Shown in pieces: positions 46,880 through 57,108 of a DNA stretch of 64,000 nucleotides. Source of the DNA: Macrostomum hystrix (taxonomy: Eukaryota; Platyhelminthes; Macrostomidae); assembly GCA_950097015.1 (NCBI GenBank), contig CATNEN010000010.1, forward strand, positions 1,194,501-1,258,500, read 5' to 3'. Made by a program: the position numbers and the translations under genes. Under the pieces are notes generated by a model that saw nothing but the letters and a program-made list of their open reading frames with translations, was not told where the DNA came from and ran no database searches. Each line of letters starts with the position of its first letter. The first letter of the stretch is position 1.

Positions 46880-47951
46880 TTATTTCGGCAAATTAAAGGT
46901 GCACCTTCTCACGTTTCCATTAAAGTTGAGTGTCAAGGTGACCTGTCGTGGCTCGGCATGGTTGCCGCTGTTAGCCACAGCGCGCTCTGCTGGCATAGAC
47001 GTCTCCATTTGATTTGTGTCGCCCATGGATGAGTTAGCTCCATGCAGCGATGAATGCAGTGCGCTGCACATGGCCCGCATCTCGGATGTGCGTCGAATTC
47101 CGAATTGCAGGTACCGTTCGACTGTTTTCACCTGCTTGTGACCAGTCACCTTACAGATATCGGCATTCGAGTAACCAGCATCAGACAGCTCCTTGATGAC
47201 AGTCGGACGGACACAATGGGCCGTGTAGCGCTTGCTGAAACTGGCAGCCTCCAATATCTTGGTCATCATGGTTGCTAGGGTGTTCACACCAAGCGCTTGC
47301 GAAGCGCAATACCAGTTCGAGTTCTTCCACCTGGTCGTTTTTGGTTTCAATAAAAACTGTGCAGTGCACGTTGAAGCCGAACTTCCAGGCAAAGACTCGC
47401 GCCGTTCGTGCCTACATTCTTGACTTTGCCAGCCAACAGGCGCACTGCTTGCTTACCATCCGACATCGTCTCAAACACCAAGCTGTCTTCCTTCAGGTCC
47501 CTCAGCCATTACCAAAATAGTAAATCATGTTGTAATATACCTCTTGCAGCAGAGTCATTGGAGGCTGCCTGTCAAAGTAGCGCAATAACTTTTGCATGTC
47601 TTCCAGTTCAATAGCTTGAAAATGCTTCGCGCGGCCGCCCTCGGAAATAAACTTGCGAGCCATAGCCTTCAGAGTCGCGTTCGCAGCATAGAAGGCATCG
47701 CCCTCAATGATGTTTAGTTGCCTGACCCGCATCAAATAGCGGTAGATGGCCGCACGAATGCAGATTAGCGACGCTGGTGAATAAAATCCGCCGTCAGGCT
47801 TACGAGCCGTGCCGTAAAACACTCGCAGCACACGGTTGACATACTTCTGCAGGTTGGCCTTGATGCTGCTGAAGCCTCGTCTGATGCGACGTCCAAGTTC
47901 AGTGCCGTCCACTGGTGTGCCGATCGTGTCGCCGCAGGTGCCGCCGATCAA
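46880..47951 (-). pseudogene. Crypton-type tyrosine recombinase remnant, copy 2 (includes catalytic C-terminus)
   Basis: The N-terminal half lies at 47502-47951 (SLICIRAAIYRYLM, LLRYFDRQPP, YYNMIYYFG) and the C-terminal half at 46880-47392 in another frame. The C-terminus keeps the tyrosine-recombinase signature YTAHCVRPTVIKEL (H-x-x-R), then ICKVTGHKQ and VERYLQFG with the candidate catalytic tyrosine. A stop and frameshifts around 47390-47505 break it. The left part of a Ty3/gypsy pol joins it at about 47930-47950, so one element was inserted into or recombined with the other. Confidence 0.7.
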
Positions 47952-49340
47952 GCGTCGGTTTGCATGAAAGGAGACGCTGTACCTGGTGTTGGATGTCCGT
48001 CGGTACGGAGAACTCTGGGTTTCGAATGGCTTGCCGATTAGCTAGGAGCACCGGATCCAGCCCTTGTTCGGCGGCTGTCGTGGGCGCCGCATCGTCAGCA
48101 GACATGGCGACCGCAGCGCGGCTGAGGGCGTCGGGCACAATGTTCAGTTTGCCAGGCCGGTAGAACAGTTGGAAGGAGAATTCCTGCAGCATCTGCAGCC
48201 AACGAGCAAGGCGACCGGTCAGTTCAGTGGCGTTGAGGAGCCCGAGGATGGTCTGGTGGTCTGTGAAGGCCTTGAAGGAAGCGGTGTTGTACAGATACAT
48301 CCGGAACTGCTTAAGCGCCCAGACCCAGCGCCAGCAGCTCGCGGTCAGTCGCGCTGTAGTTCCTCTCGGCCTTGTTCAGCGTACGGGAAGCGTATGCGAT
48401 GGGCAGTTCGACGCCGTCCTTCACCTGGCTGGTCACAGCGCCAATGGCCGTGGCACTACTGTCGCAGCTCAATAACATCTCCCGCTCGAAGTCTGGCAGC
48501 TGAAGAACAGGAGGGCTGGAGAGCGCGGCCTTGAGCTGCTGAAGCGCAATCGCGTGGTCCGCCGTCCAACGGAAGCACGAGGCCTTCTGAGTCAGCTGAT
48601 GCAGCGGATGAGCGATAGCTGCGAAGTTCGGCACAAACCGCCGATAAAAGCCTAGCATTCCGATGATGCGTCGCACATCGTCCGCAGACTGTGGTTCTGG
48701 CATGTCAAGGATGGCCTTGACTTTCTCTAGGGCTGGAGAGACACCGCTAGCAGAGACTTCGTGGCCCAAGTAGGTAACTCGTCGAAAGGCAAAGAAACTT
48801 TTGCCCGGGTTCAGTTTGAGGTTCGCTGACCTCAGCCTGTTCAGCACCTTCCGTAGGGAAGCCAGGTGTTCACTGAAGCTCTTGTTAAAGATGATTATGT
48901 CGTCGATGTAGGCGATCACTTCCTCCCAGGTGAGGCCAGGCATTATGAGCTCCATCATTCTCTGGTAGGTTGCAGGAGCATTGCACATTCCGAATCACAT
49001 TTTCCGGAACTGCATCAGGCCACTAGGTGTGTAGAAAGCCGTCTTTGGTCGATCCTCCTCTTTCAGCTCTACCTGCAGGAAGCCCTGGCGCAGATCGATT
49101 GTTGAAAATCACGAGCAGCCGGCCAAGGCGTCCAGAGCTTGATGTAGATGTGGAAGCAGACGCGCATCTTTTACTGTGAGGTCATTGAGCGCGCGCCAGT
49201 CAACGGGTCGCGCTCGTTGATGTAGGAGCCGCAGTGTGTAGCAAAGCTCTCTCAGTGTCTCCGTGGCGCCTCGCTGACGGCCCTCGAACGAATACATGGC
49301 TTCGAAAGAGTCTGATTCTCCCCGTACTGTGTTATCACGG
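47930..49340 (-). pseudogene. Ty3/gypsy-type pol remnant (RT and RNase H)
   Basis: On the minus strand in order: an RT entry motif (RALNDLTVKDA, 49109-49297), FSTIDLRQGF, then an in-frame stop in RKM*FGMCNAPATYQ near 49000, the catalytic box YIDDIIIF (about 48910), LGHEVSASGV, GFYRRFVPNFA, and RNase H segments (LLSCDSSATAIGAV, AYASRTLNKAERNYSA, FTDHQTILGLL, RPGKLNIVPDALSR). A one-base frameshift lies near 48321. Protease and integrase are missing, and the RNase H end is cut at the recombinase junction. A decayed copy with no coding capacity. Confidence 0.85.
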
Positions 49341-49559
49341 CAATTTTTTAGCGTAACTCTTTGACTTGGCTTCTGGCAAATTCCAGACGTACATCTGGGC
49401 TTCTCCAGTCAGTAGCAACTTCAGTTTCCGAGCAGACTTGGCGTCGTCCCATTCAGCATCTTCGGCGAATTCTTCGAAGAGTCGCAGCCAAGTCCTTATG
49501 TCGGCCTTGTCAGTGCCAGAAAATTTTGGCGGTAAAAGTGCACTGTTTGCCGTGGCCAT
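49335..49559 (-). pseudogene. Retrotransposon gag fragment
   Basis: ATG at 49557-49559, then about 75 residues (PPKFSGTDKADIRTWLRLFE, LLLTGEAQMYVW), the opening of a Ty3/gypsy-like gag. It runs straight into the RT remnant, so capsid end, zinc knuckle and protease were lost by internal deletion. Upstream (49600-49625) TGGTGGCAGCGG could be a tRNA primer-binding site, but no LTR border was established. Confidence 0.65.
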
Positions 49560-49919
49560 GACTGGGCAGATTTTAGAGTTCGCTTGGCAAGAGTCACCGC
49601 TGCCACCAGTGTAAGGTTTGCGAAAACGGTCGACTAGTATATTTGCGTGCAAGCGATTTTTATGACAAAGCGAATTACGTAACCGCTTGGGATTGTCTGA
49701 ACTGAACAACCCCAGCGGCAGGAATGAAAGTGTACAATGTATACTCATAACCTCCACAGAACTAACAAGGAAGATTTGCATCTATCGCACCTGTTCCCGT
49801 TAAAATGACTGTGGAAGATGAAACCGAATTCCACTCAGCCACTCAGTTTTTAATCTGCAGAAAGTTGCCAATTTGCACAGATATTAAAACCTGCACATTC
49901 ATTACAGCTCCGACCCAAA

Positions 49920-50330
49920 GCGAGTGCTCAGAGGTCTACTCGCGCCTGCTGAATCTTGTCCAGGAGCTCGGCTTCGAAGTCAACTGGCAGAGAAGGTTTT
50001 CCCGCCTACTCAGCGGCTTGTCTTCCAGCGCGTCGAGCTCGACACGCGTACAGGTCAGACGAACCTGCCTGCCGATAAGCGCCTGGCCCTGATTGAGATG
50101 ATCCAGGACTGTGGCGCAAGCAGCACAATCATGAGCAAGAAACTTCAGCGCCTTTGCGGTAAACTGAGCTGGTTCTGCACCGTAGCTGAGCGTGCGCACC
50201 CTTTCCTTCGCAACCTGCTGCAGCTCTGCGACCAGAATTAAGGAGGCCGCATACCGGAGGCCGCAACCTGGCTTGGCAGAGACAAGCGGTCACCACCTTC
50301 TTCAGCGCTCCAATCTGGCCGGTACCATTT
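49920..50330 (+). pseudogene. DIRS-like reverse transcriptase fragment
   Basis: Plus strand, opposite to the Ty3 remnant: ELGFEVNW, then after a frameshift near 49995 PTQRLVF-RVELDT, NLPADKRLALIEMI, KKLQRLCGKLSWFC and AHPFLRNLLQLCD. This is the region just after the catalytic box in DIRS/Ty3-type RTs. The order TQRLxFxGVxLDT, LPxxK and LQRLxGKLxW fits DIRS best. The catalytic DD box and everything downstream are missing. Confidence 0.65.
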
Positions 50331-50559
50331 TTCTTCTCCTCTCATCATGGATTTTGCAAATAGGTCGTAAATAGGTGAATATGGATTCTGGAAAAAGCAT
50401 AAACGTTTGTCCTAAAATTCCCATCTTCCCTTCTACTGTGGGAGCTCTAAACTTTTTTCAGCTTAGGAATATATTTTTCAGGCCAAAAAACACAAGACTG
50501 GGCCTGGCTTAGCAGACTCAAGTGGATGCTGGCAGCTGCCGAGTCTGATCCCCTGTATG

Positions 50560-52232
50560 CTCAAGTCCAGCGACCTTCCAGGTGATCTGGTCACGCATTG
50601 GAGCGAGCAGACCAGAGCCTGCTGCCTCTTCCGCTACCAGACGGTCTGTCGCGACATTCGAACCAAGTCACCGAGCAACAGTTCCTGCAGCGTGTTCCGC
50701 ACCTCCTCGCTGACGAGCTGCTCCGAGTCGCTCGCTCAGCAGTTCGACGGTGTGTGGCTGGCAGGAGGTCCCAGCAGGTTCGACAACTTGGTGTGTCAGG
50801 CCGAGCCCAGCAACTACCGACTGAGCAGCCAAAATGTGGCCTGGCTCAGGACGGAGCCGCATTCGACGGCTCAACTTCGTACGCGCTGATCGACGATGTG
50901 GGCAAGGTCGTGAACGGCGGCAGCTTCACCTGGCTGATGAGGCTGAGGAGGCTGCCTTAAATTCAGCCGCTGATGGACACGGTCGACTGCAGCAACCTGG
51001 CTGCTGTAAACCTTGGTCCTGCCTATTGGGAGCATAACGCTTCGAACAAGCTCAGTTTCTATATGCCTGGAACTCCAGGTGCTAATGTTGTGAGCTGCGT
51101 CTCATAACGACCTTGCCCCGACCCCTGCGTCTCCAGCCCTTCCACCCCGGCCGCCTGCTCAATCCGGTTCTGCCCGGCCCCGGCTTTGGCCACCCTCCTT
51201 TGGCGTGTTTGTCATTCGCCTATTGGCTGTCCCCTGTGCCGTCCTCGCTAGTCCAATCAGGCCTCTCGCCAAGGAGGCTTCTGATTGGCTAGCCGGTCTC
51301 CTTCTCTCTCTCTCGGCTTGCAGCCGACCCCAGCCCAGCCCTGTTTGCTACCACCCCAGCCCTGCGTGGCTTAGCCCTACCCCGTCCAGCCCTATGCCCT
51401 CGCCCCACCCCACGCAGTTATTTATTTGCGCGCGCTGCCCGTGGCCAGCCCCCGCGCCTCCAGAGTACTAGGGCGAGAACGTTGGCGAAGCTAATTTAAA
51501 CGTTAGAAGCGATTGGAAAGCGGTAGAAAGTAGAATCCATAATAAACTACGCAGCCTGAAGCACAATTTATTGCATGAGTTCAACGTTCAACCCCTCCCG
51601 GTAAGAAAAGCATTCACGCGTTATTTATTTATTTATTATCGAATCTTGTTCCTCTGCCCGACCTCGGCTGCTGCAAAAAGCTCACCATCATCCTTCTCCT
51701 CCAGAGTCTTCCTCGAGTCTGCGAAGTGTCGGTACGCTTCCAGACCATCATCTACCTCTCTCTTGGGCTGTCGAGTGGCTACCCGCTCGCAGTCAAAACC
51801 TTCAGTCAGGGCTTAGCGAGTGTCGGTACGCTCCAAGTCCATCCCGTCTCTCCTCGGAGTGTCTGGACGCCTCGAGGGTCGCTGCTTCCCCTCCCTCTAC
51901 CCCCGGCAAGCTTTGGGCGGTCCGTACCCGAACCCCCACTACCGCGTTGGCGAACTGCCGACAATACGAAAAAGTACAACACTAACATCGATACACCTGA
52001 AATTCTTCCAAACAATGCGAACACCTGGATTGACGGCTCCTTCGTGGCAACCTTGGCAGCAGGCAGCTTGCTGCTGCTCGCCGACTGTTTGCTTCACTCT
52101 TCAAGTGAGCCGCAGAATTCCTTCAAACTTTTTCAAAGGCACCATCAGTGCCTTGGCGTTGGCCAACAGCTCCATGACGGAGCAGGACATTCGCAAGTTC
52201 ATCTCAGCCCCTGCCCTGAGCCGAAGCCATGA
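50560..52232 (+). pseudogene. Frameshifted LamG/jellyroll-domain gene remnant split by an insertion
   Basis: Pieces in different frames together resemble a concanavalin/LamG jellyroll domain: FDGSTSYALIDDVGKVV and GGSFTWL (50860-50950), AYWEHNASNKLSFYM (about 51025-51070), then after an 850-bp interruption NTWIDGSFVATLAAGS (about 52010-52060) and FKGTISALALANSSMTEQDI (52130-52190), the closing strand and helix typical of such domains. Upstream text (50557-50880) is cysteine-bearing and may be a PAN-like module. There are at least three frame changes and an in-frame stop. Not functional, and its parent gene is probably elsewhere in the genome. Confidence 0.6.
51106..51960. mobile_element. Insertion in the jellyroll pseudogene, possible solo LTR
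   Basis: About 850 bp of C-rich then mixed sequence separates two consecutive parts of the jellyroll remnant. It has AATAAA at about 51540 and an internal direct repeat GAGTGTCGGTACGCTCC or GAAGTGTCGGTACGCTTCC (51722-51832). TG...CA ends and a clear target duplication were not found, so a solo LTR is only a suggestion. Confidence 0.35.
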
Positions 52233-52663
52233 CAATTGTATTTCTTACGTTTGTTAAATCTTCTGTAAGAAAAATCTTAATTTGTGATTTGTTTAATAGG
52301 TGAAAACTCAGCACTGCAGGACCGATAAGAGCGCCAAAAATGACACCCTAGCTTTGTAAACCAGCTTAAATAAACGTTCATCCGACTGTCTAGCCAGAAT
52401 TTTTGTAGGTTCATGGATACGAGTATGCGTAGTCATGCTTGCCTTGTTCAATTCGCGATTAGCCCTAGCTCGCTTTAGAAGGCCAGTCTACTTCTCAACG
52501 GCCATGGATCAAGGAGGGAGTTCAGTTAGTGTATGATTAAAGCGTCGCTGGACACAATGATTGTTAGTGCGTCGAGCATTGGGGATCGAGGTGCCAAGAG
52601 TCAGATTCCCAAGTCGACCACTATCCCAGATTTTTGCTAACGAGTTCGCGAAGTTCTGCAGAG
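52233..52663. other. Intergenic stretch
   Basis: No gene recognised. Probably decayed transposon sequence. Confidence 0.35.
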
Positions 52664-52850
52664 TCGCCGCTGACTCACCTGGGCTGCCTTTCGTTCTGTG
52701 AGGGCGGTCCTGCAATCCGAGGCCCAAACTGATCGCTAGAGGGCGGCGATGTTCCAGGCGGTGGTCGAGACCATCCTGCTTTACAACGCCAAGACCTGGA
52801 CGCTGACGGACTCTGCCTGCTGCGCGCAGCCTTTATTCCCAGAACTCATA
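52664..52850 (+). pseudogene. Non-LTR retrotransposon (LINE) RT tail fragment
   Basis: Plus strand: TWAAFRSVRAVLQSEAQ, one stop (TAG at about 52737), then MFQAVVETILLYNAKTWTLT. The last block is the well known LLYGxETWTLT segment after the LINE reverse transcriptase core (here N in place of G). Truncated on both sides. Confidence 0.65.
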
Positions 52851-53828
52851 TTCAAGATAATATAATTTCAAAAAGTTTGCTTCCACTTTCAAACCTGTCC
52901 CAATTATGATACCTGGAGGAATGCGAGATGCATCTTAAAACTTCTTATCACTGTTATCTCTGTAGAAAGCCATTTGAATCGAGAGAAATGAGAAATCCCA
53001 CTGTAAGAGATCAGTAATTTCACAAGAAGATATAAAGGAGCAGATCATAAACCTACAACCCTCAAAAGCGATACCCGTGACCAAATTTTTTTCCTGCACA
53101 AGACAAAAGGTTATAAACTTCACATTTAAGTAGCTCGTACATAAGCATAAAATGATCACAAACATCCAACTCCATTTTATATCGCAGGGAACAAAAAAAT
53201 GGAGTGTATTATCATTACAGCTGACAGTTCTTAAGACTTAATAAAGATCAAAGGTTCCTTTAAGGTTTCTAACGGCAATTCTTGACGCTTTGAGTAATTT
53301 TGGCAGGTTGGCAGTGTTCAGAGCCTGTACTCTCATTGTAACCAGGCATGGATCAAGATACCCTCATTTTAGCAACTGACGAACAGCCAAGAACAGCGCT
53401 AAACTGTAGCCTGATTAATTTTCAACAGTAATAGATTGACTATTATTGCTGATGACAACCACTTTACCTTTGATACAGGAGTCAATAAATCAATTTTGAA
53501 TTAATACTAAGCTTTGTTGAATATATTGACAAGTATTGGCAATAAGGTTTTGTTTATTATCAATTATAGAGACACAGCTTTTCAGTACTTCTGAATAAAT
53601 AAAAGCTAGAAAAAATATTTTGGTCAGAGTTTTCCTTACTACTTATATATTTGCATTAGTAGTAGTTGTGCGCTTACTCATCAGTGGTACGATAAAGACA
53701 TTCATTACCAGTATGTTGCCTTTCATTTTCCATTTCTAAGTATAGTTTCATATCCCACAAGGCCTCCGTTGAAATTTGTTTCTCGGCTTGTTTCCCTAGC
53801 AACAAATCTTGCATTTCTGCTCGAGTTT
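52851..53828. other. Intergenic, right half duplicated
   Basis: From about 53447 it is homologous to the 3' flank of lectin copy A (42777-43167). The left part shows no gene. Confidence 0.5.
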
Positions 53829-54569
53829 TCAATCGAACGGTGACAGACATTCAGCCACAGCGCCGTTGTAAGATGCCGTCATGGAATTGTCGTTGATAAA
53901 TGGGTCATTGTAGTACAGGGAGACCACATTCTCTCCTGAGCCATAGTTGTTTGGCTCGCCGTTCTGCCACAGGCTGCTGTTCATGATGATGCTGTTACCG
54001 CAGCTGGCCCAGATCCATCCGCCGGCGGGTTCCGGACTGCCCGGATGCTGGAATCCGCCAAGCAGCAACATAGTCCAGCCGTTATTGAAAAATGAGAACA
54101 CGTGGTTTAGCTCGCTCGCACTGTCAAGATCGGCCATGATGACGAGGCCCGGCTGGCTCTCGATGTCACTCTTGATCTGGTTCCAGCTGCTGATGCTGCT
54201 GAACACTTTGTACTTGGTGCCGCAGAAGTCGTTGGCGAAGCCGCTGGGGCACAGGCTGGCTCCGGGCTGCACGCCGGCCGGCTTCCTCTTCATGAACAGG
54301 CGGCCCCGACGGCTGCAGCTGCAGTCGCGGACGAACTTGCTGCATTTGTCGAACACGAACAGCTGGCAGGGTCCGTCAGCCACGCTGAAGGCCTGGCAGC
54401 GCCAGTTCTCATTGCAGAGGAAGGCGCAGTGACGCTCGGAGGCCACTTCGAGGCGCGTCTCTGTAAACTGGGCACGCACGCAGAGGAAGGCGTTGTCCAC
54501 GGTGGCGAAGTCCTGCGCCAGAGTCGTGGCGAGAACGGCGATCAGGACAGTCGAGAGGCAGATCTTCAT
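53829..54569 (-). CDS. Secreted PAN-like plus C-type lectin-like protein, copy B
   Basis: Intact 246-residue paralogue of the gene at 43168-43908, with the same signal peptide, cysteine-rich PAN-like module and C-type-lectin-like domain with EPN. I count 10 amino-acid differences. Eight of them fall in residues 212-233, between the EPN motif and the last cysteine (A copy YYALPFISDNPSWAF, B copy YYNDPFINDNSMTAS). The rest of the coding sequence is almost identical at the nucleotide level. Flanking homology extends over 3' and 5' flanks, and the start-to-start distance is 10.66 kb. It is probably expressed from its own TATA box. Function as for copy A, but ligand preference may differ. Confidence 0.85.
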   Translation of the reverse strand: MKICLSTVLIAVLATTLAQDFATVDNAFLCVRAQFTETRLEVASERHCAFLCNENWRCQAFSVADGPCQLFVFDKCSKFVRDCSCSRRGRLFMKRKPAGVQPGASLCPSGFANDFCGTKYKVFSSISSWNQIKSDIESQPGLVIMADLDSASELNHVFSFFNNGWTMLLLGGFQHPGSPEPAGGWIWASCGNSIIMNSSLWQNGEPNNYGSGENVVSLYYNDPFINDNSMTASYNGAVAECLSPFD

Positions 54570-54647
54570 GACGGCTGCGGGGCTGAGGGCTGGAACGATG
54601 CCGCTGACACCCTTGGCGCTTCTCGCTTCAGATCGCTGTTAGTGCTC

Positions 54648-54655
54648 ATTTTATA
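54648..54655 (-). promoter_or_regulatory. TATA box of lectin copy B
   Basis: TATAAAAT on the minus strand, 79 to 86 nt upstream of the ATG, equivalent to the copy A element. The intervening 5' leader (CTGAAGCGAGAAGCGCCAAG) is identical in both copies. Confidence 0.7.
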
Positions 54656-55141
54656 GCGCTTCGAGAGTAGCAAAAATAAAAGGCGAAGAAGCCGCCACAC
54701 CAACTGGATCTTAACAGCTGTGAATTAAATCCCGTTCCGCTTGACAACCAGGTGTCAGCAGAGGGCTTACAGCATGAGTGGTATTTTTTTATATCTACTC
54801 AGCCGGTTATCGCATGAACTAAATGAAGCTGCTTTCAGATTTAAAGGAAACAAAAATTCAAGCTTGATGGCTCAAATCATTCACAAAACAAAAACTAGCT
54901 GGCAGAAAAATGCGTGTTAATAGCTGGTAAATTTTTTACACGATTGAGAAGTGCTCCTGCTGCTGCTGGCGCTGCCTTAAAATATTGAAAATGGGAGTTA
55001 AAAATACGAGTAGATACAATAGAACCACGTGTCGGTTAGAAAAGAATTGATGCATGACTTTAGCAAAATAGGTGCATCGAAATACAATTATTAAATATCA
55101 AATTCTATCACTTTATTTAACTCTCTGTCATGAACAAGACA
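54656..55141. other. 5' flank of lectin copy B
   Basis: Segment 54840-54910 is related to 44185-44255 (AGTTCAAGCTTAATGG versus AATTCAAGCTTGATGG), so the duplication extends at least 250 nt upstream of the TATA box. No gene. Confidence 0.5.
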
Positions 55142-55577
55142 AGCCCGGCCCCAAACCCCGCAAGTCAGGACTAGCCCTACCCCAAACCCCGCAAGTCAAG
55201 ACTAGCCCTACCCCAAACCCCGCAAGTCAAGACTAGCCCTACCCCAAACCCCGCCAGTCAAGACTAGCCCTACCCCAAACCCCGCCAGTCAAGACTAGCC
55301 CTACCCCAAACCCCGCCAGTCAAGACTAGCCCTATCCCAAACTCCGCAAATCAGGACTAGCCCTACCCCAAACCCCGCCAGTCAAGACTAGCCCTACCCC
55401 AAACCCCGCCAGTCAAGACTAGCCCTACCCCAAACCCCGCCAGTCAAGACTAGCCCTACCCCAAACCCCGCAAGTCAAGACTAGCCCTATCCCAAACTCC
55501 GCAAGTCAAGACAAGCCCTATCCCAAACTCCGCAAGTCAAGACTAGCCCTATCCCAAACTCCGCAAGTCAAGACTAG
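55142..55577. repeat. 31-bp minisatellite, about 14 copies
   Basis: Unit CAAGACTAGCCCTACCCCAA plus ACCCCGCCAGT. The right-hand copies carry TATCCCAAACTCC variants. Confidence 0.96.
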
Positions 55578-56483
55578 CACTTTTTAATTGGCTAAGAGTC
55601 AAGACAGCCAAGACCATCAGGGCGGGTGCTTACTGCTGTCGGAAAAATCTTCCGGAGCCACAATAAATCCGAATGCGAAAACGTCCTGCCTAATGGAGTC
55701 TTCCTTTTTCGTCAAACATGACAAGCCATCTTAGTTTTGATGTTTAACAGATTCTCAGCTCTATATTATTGACAATTTTTTAATGGCAAGCTTGCTGGCG
55801 TGGGAGGCTGAAAATGTACTTTTAGGTCCCGCCACTAAGCTAGGAGGTTTGGCCAGCTTTTCTAACTCAGCCAGCTGTCTCGCAGATCATATCCTAAGCT
55901 TGATTGTCTCCCAAAAGTGGGTGCTACCTGGAGCAAAAATGTTACTAAATGCGATATTGACACAGCTAGTTGTTCTTGCTTAGCTGCTTCAGTGAGAAAA
56001 TGAGACAGTCAGTGATGAAGCCAAAAACTTATTTTTTAAAGAATTCTTTTATTTAGCTATTTACTATGCGAGCCGAGCCGCCTTTGTCGGCGGAATTCAT
56101 GAAAAAAAACGAATTGTGGAGCTGCTCTCAGTTGTCCATTGTTTCCGTGGCGACAGGAAAAAGTTTTTTTCTAGCGATGCAGACAGGACAATATGAGTAA
56201 CGAAAGACACAACAATTAAATAGAAATTCAACGGCTCGCTTTACGACTGAGTTGTTTTATATTGAGTTGAATCAGGAACCCGAACCGGTTATAAAATTCC
56301 AGGAAACAAGCTAGTGAAACGGCTTTCTTTTCAGCAGGCCCTGCTTGTTGTTTCTTTCGCGCCAAACAATTTTCAGAATGAGTTTCCTGGAATTTTGCGA
56401 GTACCTTAAGGTACTTTAAGGTAGATCGGCAGTTTCAAGGAAGTGAAAACTCAGAAACGGCAGCGTTGGAATATCTTGCCAGA
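55578..56483. other. Intergenic stretch
   Basis: A 66-codon plus-strand open frame (55783-55983) is hydrophobic but has no recognisable domain. Not called a gene. Confidence 0.4.
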
Positions 56484-56680
56484 AGTGGTGGCAGTCGAGT
56501 TTGCTGGAGCTTCAGAATCCTCAACTAAGAGGTCGCGAGTTCGAAACTCGTGACACAGGGTTCCAATTTGTATCATTAGCTGAGAGATTTGATTCCATAA
56601 ACAATAATAATTGCAGGAGGGCTGCGGGCAGTGGCACATCATTTGGTGACCGGCAGCCGGCGAGGAGGCAATTCTGCCCG
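56484..56680 (+). mobile_element. tRNA-derived SINE-like element
   Basis: GGTGGCAGTCGAGTTTGCTGG is followed 40 nt later by a B-box-like GCGAGTTCGAAACTCGTG. The first 17 nt also occur near 1531. The end is not sharply defined. Confidence 0.5.
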
Positions 56681-56694
56681 TTTCGCTGACTCCT

Positions 56695-56955
56695 GAGCAT
56701 ACACTCACACAGATTCTGAACGCAGGCACACGCTGACACAAGTGTGTCCATCTGCCTTGACTTTCTCAGCGTCAGGCAGTGTACACTTTCACTGTGCCTT
56801 GGAGGTCGGCCCTCAGGGGTGTAAATTGCACGACAAGCCCCCAAGCCTTCTCCCCGCGGCTGCGCCCCAACTAAATGCGACCTCGCCGCGGAATCGAGCT
56901 CAGGGACCTTGGTGGGAGTGGCAAATGGGTTAACCGCTGTGCTACTCACCCCCTT
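56695..56955 (-). mobile_element. tRNA-derived SINE
   Basis: The minus-strand head GTAGCACAGCGGTTAACCC (A-box region) and B-box GAGCTCGATTCCGCGG are spaced as in a tRNA. The body ends with CTGCCTGACGCTGAGAAAGT and GGCAGATGGACAC. The body is shared with 2075-2155. Confidence 0.65.
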
Positions 56956-57108
56956 AATCCCTTAGATGTGTATGGACTGAAAAGCTGCACACAGCCTTTT
57001 GAATTGCCGCGCAAAAATCTCCTGTTGGGTGCCTGGACAATTGCGTTGGCGGGTTCTATGAGCTATAAGCATTTAGCAGTTCAGGGATTCTTAGACCTAC
57101 CCCCTAGC

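Noticed and set aside
49595-49625. Primer-binding site and LTR border of the Ty3 remnant
   Set aside because: TGGTGGCAGCGG is suggestive, but similar GGTGGCAGTCG strings occur in SINEs at 1531 and 56486 and no LTR end was found.
55783-55983. 66-codon hydrophobic open frame
   Set aside because: Short, no signal of conservation or motif; chance open frame likely.
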